From: Variovorax paradoxus
Lineage (GTDB): Bacteria > Pseudomonadota > Gammaproteobacteria > Burkholderiales > Burkholderiaceae_C
DNA: 64,000 nucleotides
Reading direction: 5' to 3'
NCBI RefSeq assembly: GCF_009755665.1
Contig: NZ_CP046622.1
Location: 4,216,001-4,280,000, forward strand
Position 1 is the stretch's first letter, and every line of letters starts with the position of its first letter. The notes below the pieces were generated by a model, which saw only the letters and a list, made by a program, of their open reading frames with translations, was not told where the DNA came from and did no database searches. Made by a program: the position numbers and the translations under genes. Shown in pieces: positions 8,628 to 17,329 of this stretch.

Positions 8628-9771
8628 GTTTAGGTTACTACGAGTGCTGGCAGAGGCAAGTATTACAACGCTGGCCGTGCTGGCGGTAACAGCTTGCGGA
8701 AGCACCACCCCGCTGCTGCCGCCGCCACCGGCCGATGCGGCCATGTTCGCGCGCGCACAGCAGGCCTTTGTCGATGCGCTGAAGCCGGTTCGTGCCGGCA
8801 GGCCCGTGATTGCCGTGCTCGCGCTGAACGAAGGCACAGAGATGACCGACCTGCTGCTGCCGCATGCGGTACTCCGGCGTGCCGATATGGCCGAGGTGCG
8901 CATCGTGGCGCCGCGCAGCGGACGGGTGAGCCTGTATCCAGCGCTGGAGATCGACGGCGCACAGGACTTTGCCGGCTTCGACCGGCTTCATCCCTCGGGC
9001 GCCGACTACGTGCTCGTGCCCGCGATGATCACCGACGACAACCCCGCCGTTGCCGCCTGGCTGAAGCAGCAGGCGGCGCGGGGTGCACGCGTGATTGGTG
9101 TGTGTTCGGGCGCGCGGGTGGTCGGCCAGGCCGGGTTGCTCGACGGGCGGCGCTTTGCGGGCCACTGGTACGACCGCGGCACGCTGCTGAAGCGCCACCC
9201 GGGCGCCACCTACGTGCCGCACCAGCGCTACGTGATGGACCGCGGCATAGCCACGACCACAGGCATCACCGCCTCGGTGCCGACGATGCTTGCGCTGGTC
9301 GAAGCCATCGGCGGGCCCGGGAAGGCAAAGGCACTCGCCGCCGAACTGGGCGTGGCCTCCTGGAGCCCTGAGCACGACAGCAGGCCGTTCTATCTCGACA
9401 CAGGCCGCAGAGCCGACTTTCTGCTGAACAAGGCGGCGTTCTGGCGCCAGCAGCGGCGCAGCATCGAGGTGCACAACGGCAGCGACGACATTGCCCTGGC
9501 GCTCGTGGCCGATGCCTGGTCGCGCAGCGGGCGCGCCAGCGTGGAGGCGGTGTCGGTTTCGGGCCCGGTGACGCTGCGCAGCGGGCTGGTGCTCATGGCC
9601 CGACCTGCCGCCGACAGCCCACCGCCCCTGCCGCTCTCGGCAACGCTCAAGCCCGTGCAGCAACTGGACCGCACGCTGTGCGAGATCGGCGAGCGCTACG
9701 GCGCATCGCGGCGAAGCTGGGTCATGCTCGAGATGGAATACCCGGGACCTGTGAGCGGCTGCCCGAGCTGA
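8626..9771 (+). CDS. DJ-1/PfpI-domain lipoprotein
   Basis: 381 residues. The start ATG at 8626 is preceded by GAGGGA. The N-terminus MFRLLRVLAEASITTLAVLA ends in a lipobox, LAVTAC, so the protein is probably lipid-anchored in the envelope. The body contains a DJ-1/PfpI fold with GVCSGARVVGQAGLLDGRRF near residue 160 and TTTGITASVPTMLALVEAIG near 210, the same layout as the sensor half of GlxA-type regulators. No HTH follows; the C-terminal 130 residues are unrecognised. It is divergent from and structurally related to the AraC/DJ-1 gene, which suggests a duplicated sensor, one cytoplasmic and one exported. Function unknown. Confidence 0.8.
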   Translation: MFRLLRVLAEASITTLAVLAVTACGSTTPLLPPPPADAAMFARAQQAFVDALKPVRAGRPVIAVLALNEGTEMTDLLLPHAVLRRADMAEVRIVAPRSGRVSLYPALEIDGAQDFAGFDRLHPSGADYVLVPAMITDDNPAVAAWLKQQAARGARVIGVCSGARVVGQAGLLDGRRFAGHWYDRGTLLKRHPGATYVPHQRYVMDRGIATTTGITASVPTMLALVEAIGGPGKAKALAAELGVASWSPEHDSRPFYLDTGRRADFLLNKAAFWRQQRRSIEVHNGSDDIALALVADAWSRSGRASVEAVSVSGPVTLRSGLVLMARPAADSPPPLPLSATLKPVQQLDRTLCEIGERYGASRRSWVMLEMEYPGPVSGCPS

Positions 9772-9789
9772 TCTCGAGCCGTGCAAAAA

Positions 9790-9823
9790 CAAAAAGGGCC
9801 GCCCGCAGGCGACCCTTCTTTTG
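9790..9823. terminator. Bidirectional intrinsic terminator
   Basis: AAGGGCCGCC (9794-9803) pairs with GGCGACCCTT (9808-9817), 9 of 10 positions, with a four-base loop. T-rich sequence follows on the plus side and A-rich sequence precedes it. It separates two convergent genes. Confidence 0.85.
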
Positions 9824-9841
9824 ATGCAAGGCTCGAAGTGA

Positions 9842-11017
9842 TTACTTCTTGTCGCCGCCCGGCACCTTGCCTTCGACGCCCTTGACGTAGAAGTTCACGC
9901 CAGAGAGAAACTTGTCGTCGGCCACGGCGTCCTTGGCAACCACTTCCTTGCCGTCCTGGCCGAGGATCGGGCCCTTCCAGATCACGAAGCTGCCGTCCTT
10001 CAGGCCCTTCTTGACTTCTTCGACCTTGGCCTTGGTTTCGGCCGGCACGTCTTCAGCGATGGAGACGATGTCGATGGCGCCTTCCTTCACGCCCCACCAG
10101 CTTTGGCCGGTGGCCCACTTGCCGTCGAGCGCGTCTTGCGTAGCCTTGATGTAGTAAGGCGCCCAGTTGATGGTGGCGGACGCGAGGTGGGCCTTGGGGC
10201 CGTAGGCGGTCATGTCCGAATCCCAGCCGAAGGCGCGCTTGCCTTTTTCCTGTGCGGTCTTGAGCACGGCGGGCGAGTCGGTGTTCTGGAACAGCACGTC
10301 GGCACCGCCGTTGATGAGGGCGGTCGCGGCTTCGGTTTCCTTGGGCGGACTGAACCATTCGTTCACCCACACCACCTTGGTGGTGATCTTCGGGTTGACC
10401 GACTGCGCGCCCAGCGTAAAGCTGTTGATGTTGCGCAGCACCTCCGGAATGGGCACCGAGCCCACCACGCCGAGCGTGTTGGTCTTGGTCATGGCACCGG
10501 CAATCACGCCGGCCATGTAGGCGCCTTCGTAGGTGCGGCTGTCGTAGGTGCGCATGTTCTCGGCCGTCTTGTAGCCGGTGGCGTGCTCGAACTTCACCTC
10601 TTTGCTGTCGGCGGCCACCTTGAGCATGGGCTCCATGTAGCCGAAGGTGGTGCCGAAGATCAGCTTGTTGCCCTGGCCGACCATGTCGCGGAACACACGT
10701 TCGGCGTCGGCGCCTTCGGGCACGCTCTCGACAAAGGTGGTCTTGATCTTGTCGCCGAATTCCTTCTCGAGCGCCTTGCGGCCGTTGTCGTGCGCGAAGG
10801 TCCAGCCGCCGTCTCCCACCGGGCCGATGTATGCGAATGCGATGTTGAGCGGCGCGGCCGGTGCCGGTGCGGCGGCAGCAGGCGCCGGGGCGGGCGCGGG
10901 GGCCGCGGCCGGAGGCGCCGCCTCTTCTTTCTTGCCGCAGCCGATCAGGGCTGCCGAAGCCACCGCGGTCAGGGCGGCGAGCTTGAGCAGGGAAGAGCGC
11001 TTGTTCAGATCATTCAT
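9842..11017 (-). CDS. BMP-family nucleoside ABC transporter substrate-binding lipoprotein
   Basis: 391 residues. The lipobox is AALIGC near residue 27; the mature protein then starts with CGKKEE and an Ala/Pro-rich tether before the binding domain (LNIAFAYIGPVGDGGWTFAH). This is the Bmp/PnrA family (YufN-like), known to bind purine nucleosides and related compounds. It is last in a minus-strand run behind the ATPase and two permeases, 49 bp after the second permease. In this neighbourhood of purine catabolism, a nucleoside or purine-base ligand is likely. Confidence 0.92.
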   Translation of the reverse strand: MNDLNKRSSLLKLAALTAVASAALIGCGKKEEAAPPAAAPAPAPAPAAAAPAPAAPLNIAFAYIGPVGDGGWTFAHDNGRKALEKEFGDKIKTTFVESVPEGADAERVFRDMVGQGNKLIFGTTFGYMEPMLKVAADSKEVKFEHATGYKTAENMRTYDSRTYEGAYMAGVIAGAMTKTNTLGVVGSVPIPEVLRNINSFTLGAQSVNPKITTKVVWVNEWFSPPKETEAATALINGGADVLFQNTDSPAVLKTAQEKGKRAFGWDSDMTAYGPKAHLASATINWAPYYIKATQDALDGKWATGQSWWGVKEGAIDIVSIAEDVPAETKAKVEEVKKGLKDGSFVIWKGPILGQDGKEVVAKDAVADDKFLSGVNFYVKGVEGKVPGGDKK

Positions 11018-11066
11018 TGTCGGAAATCCTCAAAAAGGACAGGTTGGCGGAAATCGAAATGCGAGA

Positions 11067-11987
11067 TTATGAGCCGGGGTAGAACGGCTTTCCGATGGAT
11101 GCCGGCATGTTGATGCGAATGAACGCCGGGTTGCGCGAAATGAGCGCCAGCACGACGATGGGCGCGATGTACTGCAGCATGCTGAGAAACTGCGGCGGCA
11201 CGTCGACGCCGCTGCTCTGCAGGTGAAAGCCCAGCATAGAGACGCCGCCGAAGAGGTAGGCGCCCAGAAGCACGCGAATCGGCCGCCAGGTGGCAAAGGT
11301 GGTGAGCGCGAGCGCGATCCAGCCGCGGCCCGCGACCATGCCCTCGACCCAGAGCGGCGTGTAGACGGTCGAGAGGTACGCGCCCGCCAGCCCGCACAGC
11401 GCGCCGCCCGCAATCACGGCCATGAAGCGGATGCGCCGCACCGGGTAGCCGAGCGCATGCGCCGATTCCGGCGACTCCCCCACCGAGCGCAACACCAGGC
11501 CGGCGCGGGTGCGGTACAAGAACCAAATCAGGCCGAAAGTCAGCACCACGGCAAAGTACACCATGGGGTGATGCCGGAACAGCGCGGGTCCGACGAGCAG
11601 AATGTCGCTGAGCACCGGCACGGCATACGACACGCTCTCAGGCAGCTTGGCCTGCACGAAGTTGATGCCCACGAATGCGGAGAAGCCGACGCCGAACAGG
11701 CTGAGCGCAAGGCCGGTGGCGTATTGGTTGGTGTTGAGCCAGATCACCAGCACGCCGAAGAAGGCCGCAAGCAATGCGCCGGCCGCCATGCCGGCCAGGA
11801 AACCGAGCCAAGGGTTGTGCGTAGTGACCACCGTCGCAAAGCCCGCGATGGCGGCGCAGAGCATCATGCCTTCGGCGCCGAGGTTGACGATGCCGGCTTT
11901 CTCGTTGATCAACAGGCCCAGCGCCGCGATGGCGAGTACGGTGCCGGCGCTGAGGGTGGAACCCAGCAGGAGTGCGTAGCTGTCCAT
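11067..11987 (-). CDS. Nucleoside ABC transporter permease (YufQ/NupC-like)
   Basis: 306 residues, highly hydrophobic, about eight to ten membrane segments. The N-terminus MDSYALLLGSTLSAGTVLAI and the motif NLGAEGMMLCAAIAGF near residue 45 are characteristic of BPD_transp_2 permeases that pair with BMP-family receptors. The ATG at 11987 lies one base after the end of the preceding permease gene, so the pair is tightly coupled. It would form the channel heterodimer with the product of 11989-13134. Confidence 0.92.
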   Translation of the reverse strand: MDSYALLLGSTLSAGTVLAIAALGLLINEKAGIVNLGAEGMMLCAAIAGFATVVTTHNPWLGFLAGMAAGALLAAFFGVLVIWLNTNQYATGLALSLFGVGFSAFVGINFVQAKLPESVSYAVPVLSDILLVGPALFRHHPMVYFAVVLTFGLIWFLYRTRAGLVLRSVGESPESAHALGYPVRRIRFMAVIAGGALCGLAGAYLSTVYTPLWVEGMVAGRGWIALALTTFATWRPIRVLLGAYLFGGVSMLGFHLQSSGVDVPPQFLSMLQYIAPIVVLALISRNPAFIRINMPASIGKPFYPGS

Positions 11988-11988
11988 G

Positions 11989-13134
11989 TCAGAGGGCTCC
12001 TTCGGTCGACCGCGCGGCCGGGGCCGTGAGCGGCGTGCTGGCTTGCAGCGAGCTCGTCGTGTGGGTGGCGGCCTTGGCGGCTGCCTTGCGGCGGATGCGG
12101 TAGGCGATGAGCGTGTCGCAGGCCAGGAGCGTGAAGAGCAGCAGGCCCTGGAACACGCCGGTGAGCGACTTGGGCAGGCCGAGACGCGATTGCGCCAACT
12201 CACCGCCGATGTAGAACATGCTCATGAGGATGGCCGAGAACACCATGCCGACCGGATGCAGCCGGCCGACGAAGGCCACGATGATGGCCGCGAAGCCGTA
12301 GCCCGCCGGCACGTACGGCGTGAGCTGGCCAAGCGGGCCGGCCACTTCGAGCGCGCCTGCCAGGCCTGCCGCCCCGCCCGAGGTGAGCAGTGCGATCCAG
12401 ATGGCGCGCCGTGCAGAGAAGCCAGCGTAGCGTGCGGCCGCCGGCGCAAGCCCGCCGACCTGCTGCGCAAAACCCGCCCGGGTGCGGAACAGGAACACCC
12501 ACAGCGCGCCCACGCCCAGCAGCGCGATGATCAAACCGATGCTCACGCGCGACCCCTTGAAGAGCCGCGGAATCTGCGTCACGGCCTCGAAGGTCTTCGA
12601 TTGCGGAAAGTTGTAGCCCTGCGGATCTTTCCACGGGCCGAACACCATGTAGCCGAGCAGCAGCGTGGCCACGTACACCAGCATCAGGCTCACAAGGATT
12701 TCGTTCGCGTTGAACTTGTCGCGCAAGAACGCCACGATGCCGGCCCACACCATGCCGCCGAGGGTGCCCGCAACAAGAATGGCCACCACGATCCATGAAC
12801 CGGTGGTCTTGTCGGCCATCAGCGCGACGCCGCCCGCGGCAATGGCGCCGAACACGAACTGGCCCTCCGCGCCGATGTTCCACACATTGGAGCGAAAGCA
12901 CACCGCCAGGCCGAGTGCGATGATGAGCAGCGGCGTGGCCTTGATCGTGAGCTCGCCAATGGCGTACCCGCTCTTGATGGGTTCGTAGAAGAACACCAGC
13001 AGGCCCTTGACGGGGTCTTTGCCCAGCGCGGCGAACAAGGCCACGCCGATGAGCACGGTGATCAGCAGCGCCAGGATCGGCGAGGCGAAGGTCCAGAACC
13101 GCGAAAGCTCCGGACGAGGCTCGAGCTTAAGCAT
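11989..13134 (-). CDS. Nucleoside ABC transporter permease (YufP/NupB-like)
   Basis: 381 residues with a membrane-rich core. The BPD_transp_2 signature NVWNIGAEGQFVFGAIAAGG is near residue 85, with GYGFAAIIVAFVGRLHPVG near 290. A 40-residue hydrophilic tail, rich in Ala, Thr and Ser, extends past the last membrane segment. The start overlaps the end of the ATPase gene by eight bases (13127-13134), which indicates translational coupling. It is the partner of the shorter permease immediately downstream. Confidence 0.92.
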   Translation of the reverse strand: MLKLEPRPELSRFWTFASPILALLITVLIGVALFAALGKDPVKGLLVFFYEPIKSGYAIGELTIKATPLLIIALGLAVCFRSNVWNIGAEGQFVFGAIAAGGVALMADKTTGSWIVVAILVAGTLGGMVWAGIVAFLRDKFNANEILVSLMLVYVATLLLGYMVFGPWKDPQGYNFPQSKTFEAVTQIPRLFKGSRVSIGLIIALLGVGALWVFLFRTRAGFAQQVGGLAPAAARYAGFSARRAIWIALLTSGGAAGLAGALEVAGPLGQLTPYVPAGYGFAAIIVAFVGRLHPVGMVFSAILMSMFYIGGELAQSRLGLPKSLTGVFQGLLLFTLLACDTLIAYRIRRKAAAKAATHTTSSLQASTPLTAPAARSTEGAL

Positions 13135-14656
13135 GGGCCGCCTCCTTATTGTTGTTCTTCTGCTCCCAAAGGCCGCTCATCCACTCGCCGATCTGCGGCA
13201 GCGTGGCGGCCGCGCGGTCGATGGATGGCGAGAGGCGGCCCTTGGCAATCACATGCAGCCGGTCGCTGATGTCGAACAGCTCGTCCAACTCTTCGCTCAC
13301 CACCAGCACAGCGCAGCCCGCATCGCGCAGCGCGAGAATTTCGCTGCGAATGAGCGCGGCGGCGCCCACGTCGACGCCCCAGGTCGGCTGCGCGACGATG
13401 AAGAGCTTGGGGTTGGCGTCGATCTCGCGGCCGACGATGAACTTCTGCAGGTTGCCGCCCGAGAGCGACCGCGCCGCGGCATTCGGTCCGCCGGCCTTGA
13501 CATTGAAGCGTTCGATGATGCCGCGGGCATGTTTTTCGAGCGCCCCGGTGCGAATCCAGCCGCCCTTGCCCACCGCATTGCCGCGCGTGAGCAAGAGGTT
13601 GTGCGCAAGGCCGAGCGTAGGCACCGCACCGCGGCCCAGCCGTTCTTCGGGCACAAAGTGCAGGCCGAGCGCGCGCCGCGCGCGGGGCCTGAACCGGCCG
13701 GCCGGCTTGTCGAACACCCGCACCATCGCGGGCTCGGCGCGCACGTCTTCGCCCGAGAGCGCGTAGAGCAGCTCCTTCTGGCCGTTGCCGGACACGCCCG
13801 CAATGCCGACCACCTCGCCGGCGCGCACCTCGAACGAAATGCCGTCGAGGTCGACGCCGAACTGGTCTTCGCGAGTGAGGGACAGCTTGTCGACGCGCAG
13901 CGCCACCGCGCCCGCATGCACCGGCCGGTGCTTGAGCGGCGGCGGCTCGGCGCCGATCATCAGCCGCGAGAGCGACTCGTTGCTTTCGTTCTGCGGATTG
14001 CACACGCCCGTGACCTTGCCGCCGCGCAGCACCGTGCAGGCCGTGCACAGTTCTCGGATCTCGTGCAGCTTGTGGCTGATGTAGAGGATGCTGCAGCCCT
14101 CGGAGGCCAGCTTGTTGAGCACCGTGAAGAGCTTGATGACCGCCTGCGGCGTGAGCACCGAGGTCGGTTCGTCCAAGATCAGCAGCTTGGGGCTGGTGAG
14201 CAGCGCGCGGATGATTTCCACCCGCTGCATCTCGCCCACGGAGAGCGTGTGCACCGGGCGAGAGGGGTCGATGTCGAGCCCGTATTCGCTCGCCTTGGCC
14301 GTGATGCTGCGGGCCACTTCGGCCAGCTGCAGCGACTTGTCCAGGCCCAGCCACACGTTTTCGGCCACGGTGAGCGTGTCGAACAGGCTGAAGTGCTGGA
14401 ACACCATGCTGATGCCCAGCGCCCTGGCCTGCTGCGGGTTGCGCAGGTTGACGGCCTGGCCGTCGAAGACGACCGTGCCTTCGTCGGGCTTGACCGAGCC
14501 GTAGATGATCTTCATCAACGTCGACTTGCCGGCGCCGTTCTCGCCGAGCACTGCATGGATTTCGCCGGGCGCCACGGCCAGCGAGATGTCGCTGTTCGCC
14601 ACCACCGCGGGGTAGCGCTTGGTGATGTTCGCGAGCTGGAGTCTGGGGGTTGTCAT
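13127..14656 (-). CDS. Nucleoside ABC transporter ATPase, double ABC domain (YufO/NupA-like)
   Basis: 509 residues with two nucleotide-binding domains. The first has Walker A GENGAGKSTLMK near residue 38, the signature LSVGEMQRVEIIRAL near 140 and Walker B LLILDEPTSV. The second, from about residue 255, has the degenerate GVSGNGQKEL instead of Walker A and the signature SLSGGNLQKFIVGRE. This asymmetric double ABC is normal for ribose- and BMP-type importers. First gene of the four-gene transporter operon; the NCS2 permease lies 102 bp upstream on the same strand. Confidence 0.93.
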   Translation of the reverse strand: MTTPRLQLANITKRYPAVVANSDISLAVAPGEIHAVLGENGAGKSTLMKIIYGSVKPDEGTVVFDGQAVNLRNPQQARALGISMVFQHFSLFDTLTVAENVWLGLDKSLQLAEVARSITAKASEYGLDIDPSRPVHTLSVGEMQRVEIIRALLTSPKLLILDEPTSVLTPQAVIKLFTVLNKLASEGCSILYISHKLHEIRELCTACTVLRGGKVTGVCNPQNESNESLSRLMIGAEPPPLKHRPVHAGAVALRVDKLSLTREDQFGVDLDGISFEVRAGEVVGIAGVSGNGQKELLYALSGEDVRAEPAMVRVFDKPAGRFRPRARRALGLHFVPEERLGRGAVPTLGLAHNLLLTRGNAVGKGGWIRTGALEKHARGIIERFNVKAGGPNAAARSLSGGNLQKFIVGREIDANPKLFIVAQPTWGVDVGAAALIRSEILALRDAGCAVLVVSEELDELFDISDRLHVIAKGRLSPSIDRAAATLPQIGEWMSGLWEQKNNNKEAAHA

Positions 14657-14758
14657 GCCGGGTTTCGTGGGTTTGTCTCGTTCAACAGCAACAAGCGGAA
14701 AACATAGCTACAAGTTTAATAGCGTCCCCGCAACCATCGGCGCCCGACGGCGCTTTGC

Positions 14759-16138
14759 TCAGTGTCCGCCGATGTAGGCGAACTTGAACAGGAAAATTGC
14801 TGCGATCACCCAGACCATCGCATGCACTTCCCGTGCCCGGCCGGTGAACAGCTTGAGCACGGCGTAGGTGATGAAGCCGAAGGCCAAGCCGTTGGCAATC
14901 GAATAAGTGAAGGGCATGGCCAGCGCCGTCACCGCCGCGGGAATCACCTCGGTGGTGTCTTCCCAATCGAGCTCGACCAGGTCGCGCAGCATCAGGCAGC
15001 CCACGAACAGCAGCGCCGGCGCCGTGGCGTAGGCCGGCACCGAGCCCGCGAGCGGCGAGATCATCAGGCAGGCAAGAAAGAGCGCCGCCACCACCACGGC
15101 GGTGAGGCCGGTGCGGCCGCCGGCCTGCACCCCGGCGGCGCTTTCCACGTAGGCCGTGGTGCTCGAGGTGCCCAGCAGCGAGCCCGCGAAGATGGCGCCG
15201 CTGTCGGCCAGGAGCGCCTTGTTCATGCGCTCCATCTTGCCGGGCACCAGGAGACCCGCGCGCTTGGCCACGCCCATCAGCGTGCCGGTGGCGTCGAACA
15301 TCTCGACCAGGAAGAACACCAGCACCACATTCAAAATGCCGCCCTTCAGCGCGCCCAGGATGTCCAGCTGCATGAAGGTGGGCGCAATGGACGGCGGCGC
15401 ATCGAACACGCCATGGAACTTGTTGCCGCCGAAGAAGAACGACAGCACCGTCACCAGCATGATGCCGATCAATATGGCACCGCGCACCTTGAGCCGGTCG
15501 AGCGCCACGATCACCAGGAAGCCCACCGTGGCCAGCACCACCGGCGCCGAATGCAGGTCGCCCAGCGTGACGAAGGTGACCGGCGAGGCAGCCACCACGC
15601 CGGCGCTCTTGAGCGCGATGAGCGCGAGGAACATGCCGATGCCCACGGTGATTGCCGTTCGGAGCGACTGCGGTATGCCCTGTATGAACAGCTCCCGCAA
15701 CCCGGTGACCGTGACGATGAGGAACAGGCAGCCCGAGATGAACACCGCGCCCAGCGCCACCTGCCACGTGTAGCCCATGCCCAGCACCACCACATAGGCG
15801 AAGTAGGCGTTCAGGCCCATGCCCGGCGCCATGGCAATCGGGTAGTTGGCATACAGGCCCATGATCAGCGTGCCCAGCGCCGCGATCAGGCACGTGGCCA
15901 CGAACACCGCGCCCTTCGGCATGCCCGCGTCGCCGAGGATCGACGGGTTCACGAAGATGATGTAGGCCATCGTCAGGAAGGTGGTGAGCCCTGCGATGAC
16001 CTCAGTGCGCACCGTGGTGTTGTGCTCGGTGAGCTTGAACATGCGTTCAAGCAAGCCCGCATTCCGCGGCGCGGTGCGCGCGGCTGTCCCCGAGGCGTGG
16101 GGATCGGTGACCTTGGGCACCTCTTCAAACCTGTTCAT
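14759..16138 (-). CDS. NCS2 purine permease, AzgA/GhxP subfamily
   Basis: 459 residues with about 12 membrane segments. The N-terminal part has TEVIAGLTTFLTMAYIIFVN and NYPIAMAPGMGLNAYFAY; further on come EMFDATGTLMGVAKRAG and GTSSTTAYVESAAGVQAGGR, all diagnostic of the AzgA-like branch that carries adenine, guanine and hypoxanthine in symport with protons. It is distinct from the uracil/xanthine branch represented by the broken gene at 58629. It lies between a LysR gene and the nucleoside ABC operon, all on the minus strand, consistent with a purine salvage and uptake role. Confidence 0.93.
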   Translation of the reverse strand: MNRFEEVPKVTDPHASGTAARTAPRNAGLLERMFKLTEHNTTVRTEVIAGLTTFLTMAYIIFVNPSILGDAGMPKGAVFVATCLIAALGTLIMGLYANYPIAMAPGMGLNAYFAYVVVLGMGYTWQVALGAVFISGCLFLIVTVTGLRELFIQGIPQSLRTAITVGIGMFLALIALKSAGVVAASPVTFVTLGDLHSAPVVLATVGFLVIVALDRLKVRGAILIGIMLVTVLSFFFGGNKFHGVFDAPPSIAPTFMQLDILGALKGGILNVVLVFFLVEMFDATGTLMGVAKRAGLLVPGKMERMNKALLADSGAIFAGSLLGTSSTTAYVESAAGVQAGGRTGLTAVVVAALFLACLMISPLAGSVPAYATAPALLFVGCLMLRDLVELDWEDTTEVIPAAVTALAMPFTYSIANGLAFGFITYAVLKLFTGRAREVHAMVWVIAAIFLFKFAYIGGH

Positions 16139-16218
16139 GTCGCTTGTCTCCAGCTGTTGTATTTGGCGGTTCGTTCATCGTCGCCCCGGCCGCGACGCCG
16201 GCGCGGCCGAAGGATTCG

Positions 16219-17202
16219 TCAGGGCGGGTCGGGAGCCTCCGCTGCGAGGGCCCGCTGGGCCGGCGTGGTGAAGGCGGGCCGAAGCGAGGCCGCCACGTCC
16301 TTGATGCATTCGCGCAGCCAGCGCGCGGAGCTCGACGAATGGGTGCGCTCGTGCCAGAGCTGGTAGTACATGAGGCGCGGCAGCGCCACCGGGCAATCGA
16401 GAATCTTCACCGGCAGGCGCGCGGCAAAGCGCTCGCAATACTGGCGGCCGGTGGTGAGCACCAGGAGGCTCGAAGCCACCATGTCCGGAATGAGGCTGAA
16501 GTGCGCGCAGCGCGCCGTGATGTTGCGCTGGCGCCCGAGTTCGTCGAGCATCTGGTCGATGATGCCGCGCCCGCCCGGGTGCATGGGCGTGGGCGCAATG
16601 TGCTCGGCCGCGAGCCAGGTTTCCAGGTCCCAGCCGCGGCGCACGGCCGGGTGGTCCTGGTTGACCAGCGACACCACCTCGTCGCCGAAGAGCCGCGCCA
16701 TGTGCAGGTCTTCCGGCGGCTTGAGCCAGTTGCCGATCACCAGGTCGACCTGGCCGAGGGCGAGGTGGCCGTGGTAGTCGGAATCGGGCGTGAGCGCATG
16801 GATCTCGATCTGGCATAGCGGCGCCTCGCGCTTCACGTGCGCCACCAGCATCGGCAGGAAGAGCGGGTCCATGTAGTCGCTGGCCGCAATGCGGAAGGTG
16901 GTGGCCGCCGATTGCGGCTCGAAGCCGCGCGCATCGGAGAACAGCATTTCGGCTGCGCGCAGGATGCTCGCGGCCGGCTCGATCATCCGCAGCCCCGCAT
17001 CGGTCGGCACCATGCCCGAGCCCGAGCGCACCAGGAGCGGATCGCCCGAGAGTTCGCGCAGGCGCTTCAGCGCGGCCGACACGGCCGGCTGGTACATGCC
17101 CAGGCGAATGGCGGCGCGCGAAACGCTGCGGTCGGTCAGCACGGTGTGCAGCACCCGGATGAGGTGCAGGTCGATCTTGTCGAAAAGCGCCTGGTCACGC
17201 AT
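16219..17202 (-). CDS. LysR family regulator, probably of purine uptake/oxidation
   Basis: 327 residues from the ATG at 17202, preceded by GGGAGAACG. The HTH reads LHLIRVLHTVLTDRSVSRAA then QPAVSAALKRLRELSGDPLL. The effector domain includes DLVIGNWLKPPEDL, and the segment HERTHSSSSARWLRECIKD closes the fold. It is flanked on the same strand by xdhB upstream and the AzgA-type permease 80 bp downstream, so a purine-related inducer is a reasonable inference. No effector can be read from sequence. Confidence 0.9.
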   Translation of the reverse strand: MRDQALFDKIDLHLIRVLHTVLTDRSVSRAAIRLGMYQPAVSAALKRLRELSGDPLLVRSGSGMVPTDAGLRMIEPAASILRAAEMLFSDARGFEPQSAATTFRIAASDYMDPLFLPMLVAHVKREAPLCQIEIHALTPDSDYHGHLALGQVDLVIGNWLKPPEDLHMARLFGDEVVSLVNQDHPAVRRGWDLETWLAAEHIAPTPMHPGGRGIIDQMLDELGRQRNITARCAHFSLIPDMVASSLLVLTTGRQYCERFAARLPVKILDCPVALPRLMYYQLWHERTHSSSSARWLRECIKDVAASLRPAFTTPAQRALAAEAPDPP

Positions 17203-17329
17203 GGCGTTCTCCCACGACGGCGAGCCGCAACCATGGCCCGGCAAGGCCGGTTCCGCGGTGTTTCGCGAAGAGGACGAGGGCGTGGGGCATGGGAAGGACT
17301 TTGGACATGCGCCAAAGTCTACGAGTGGA

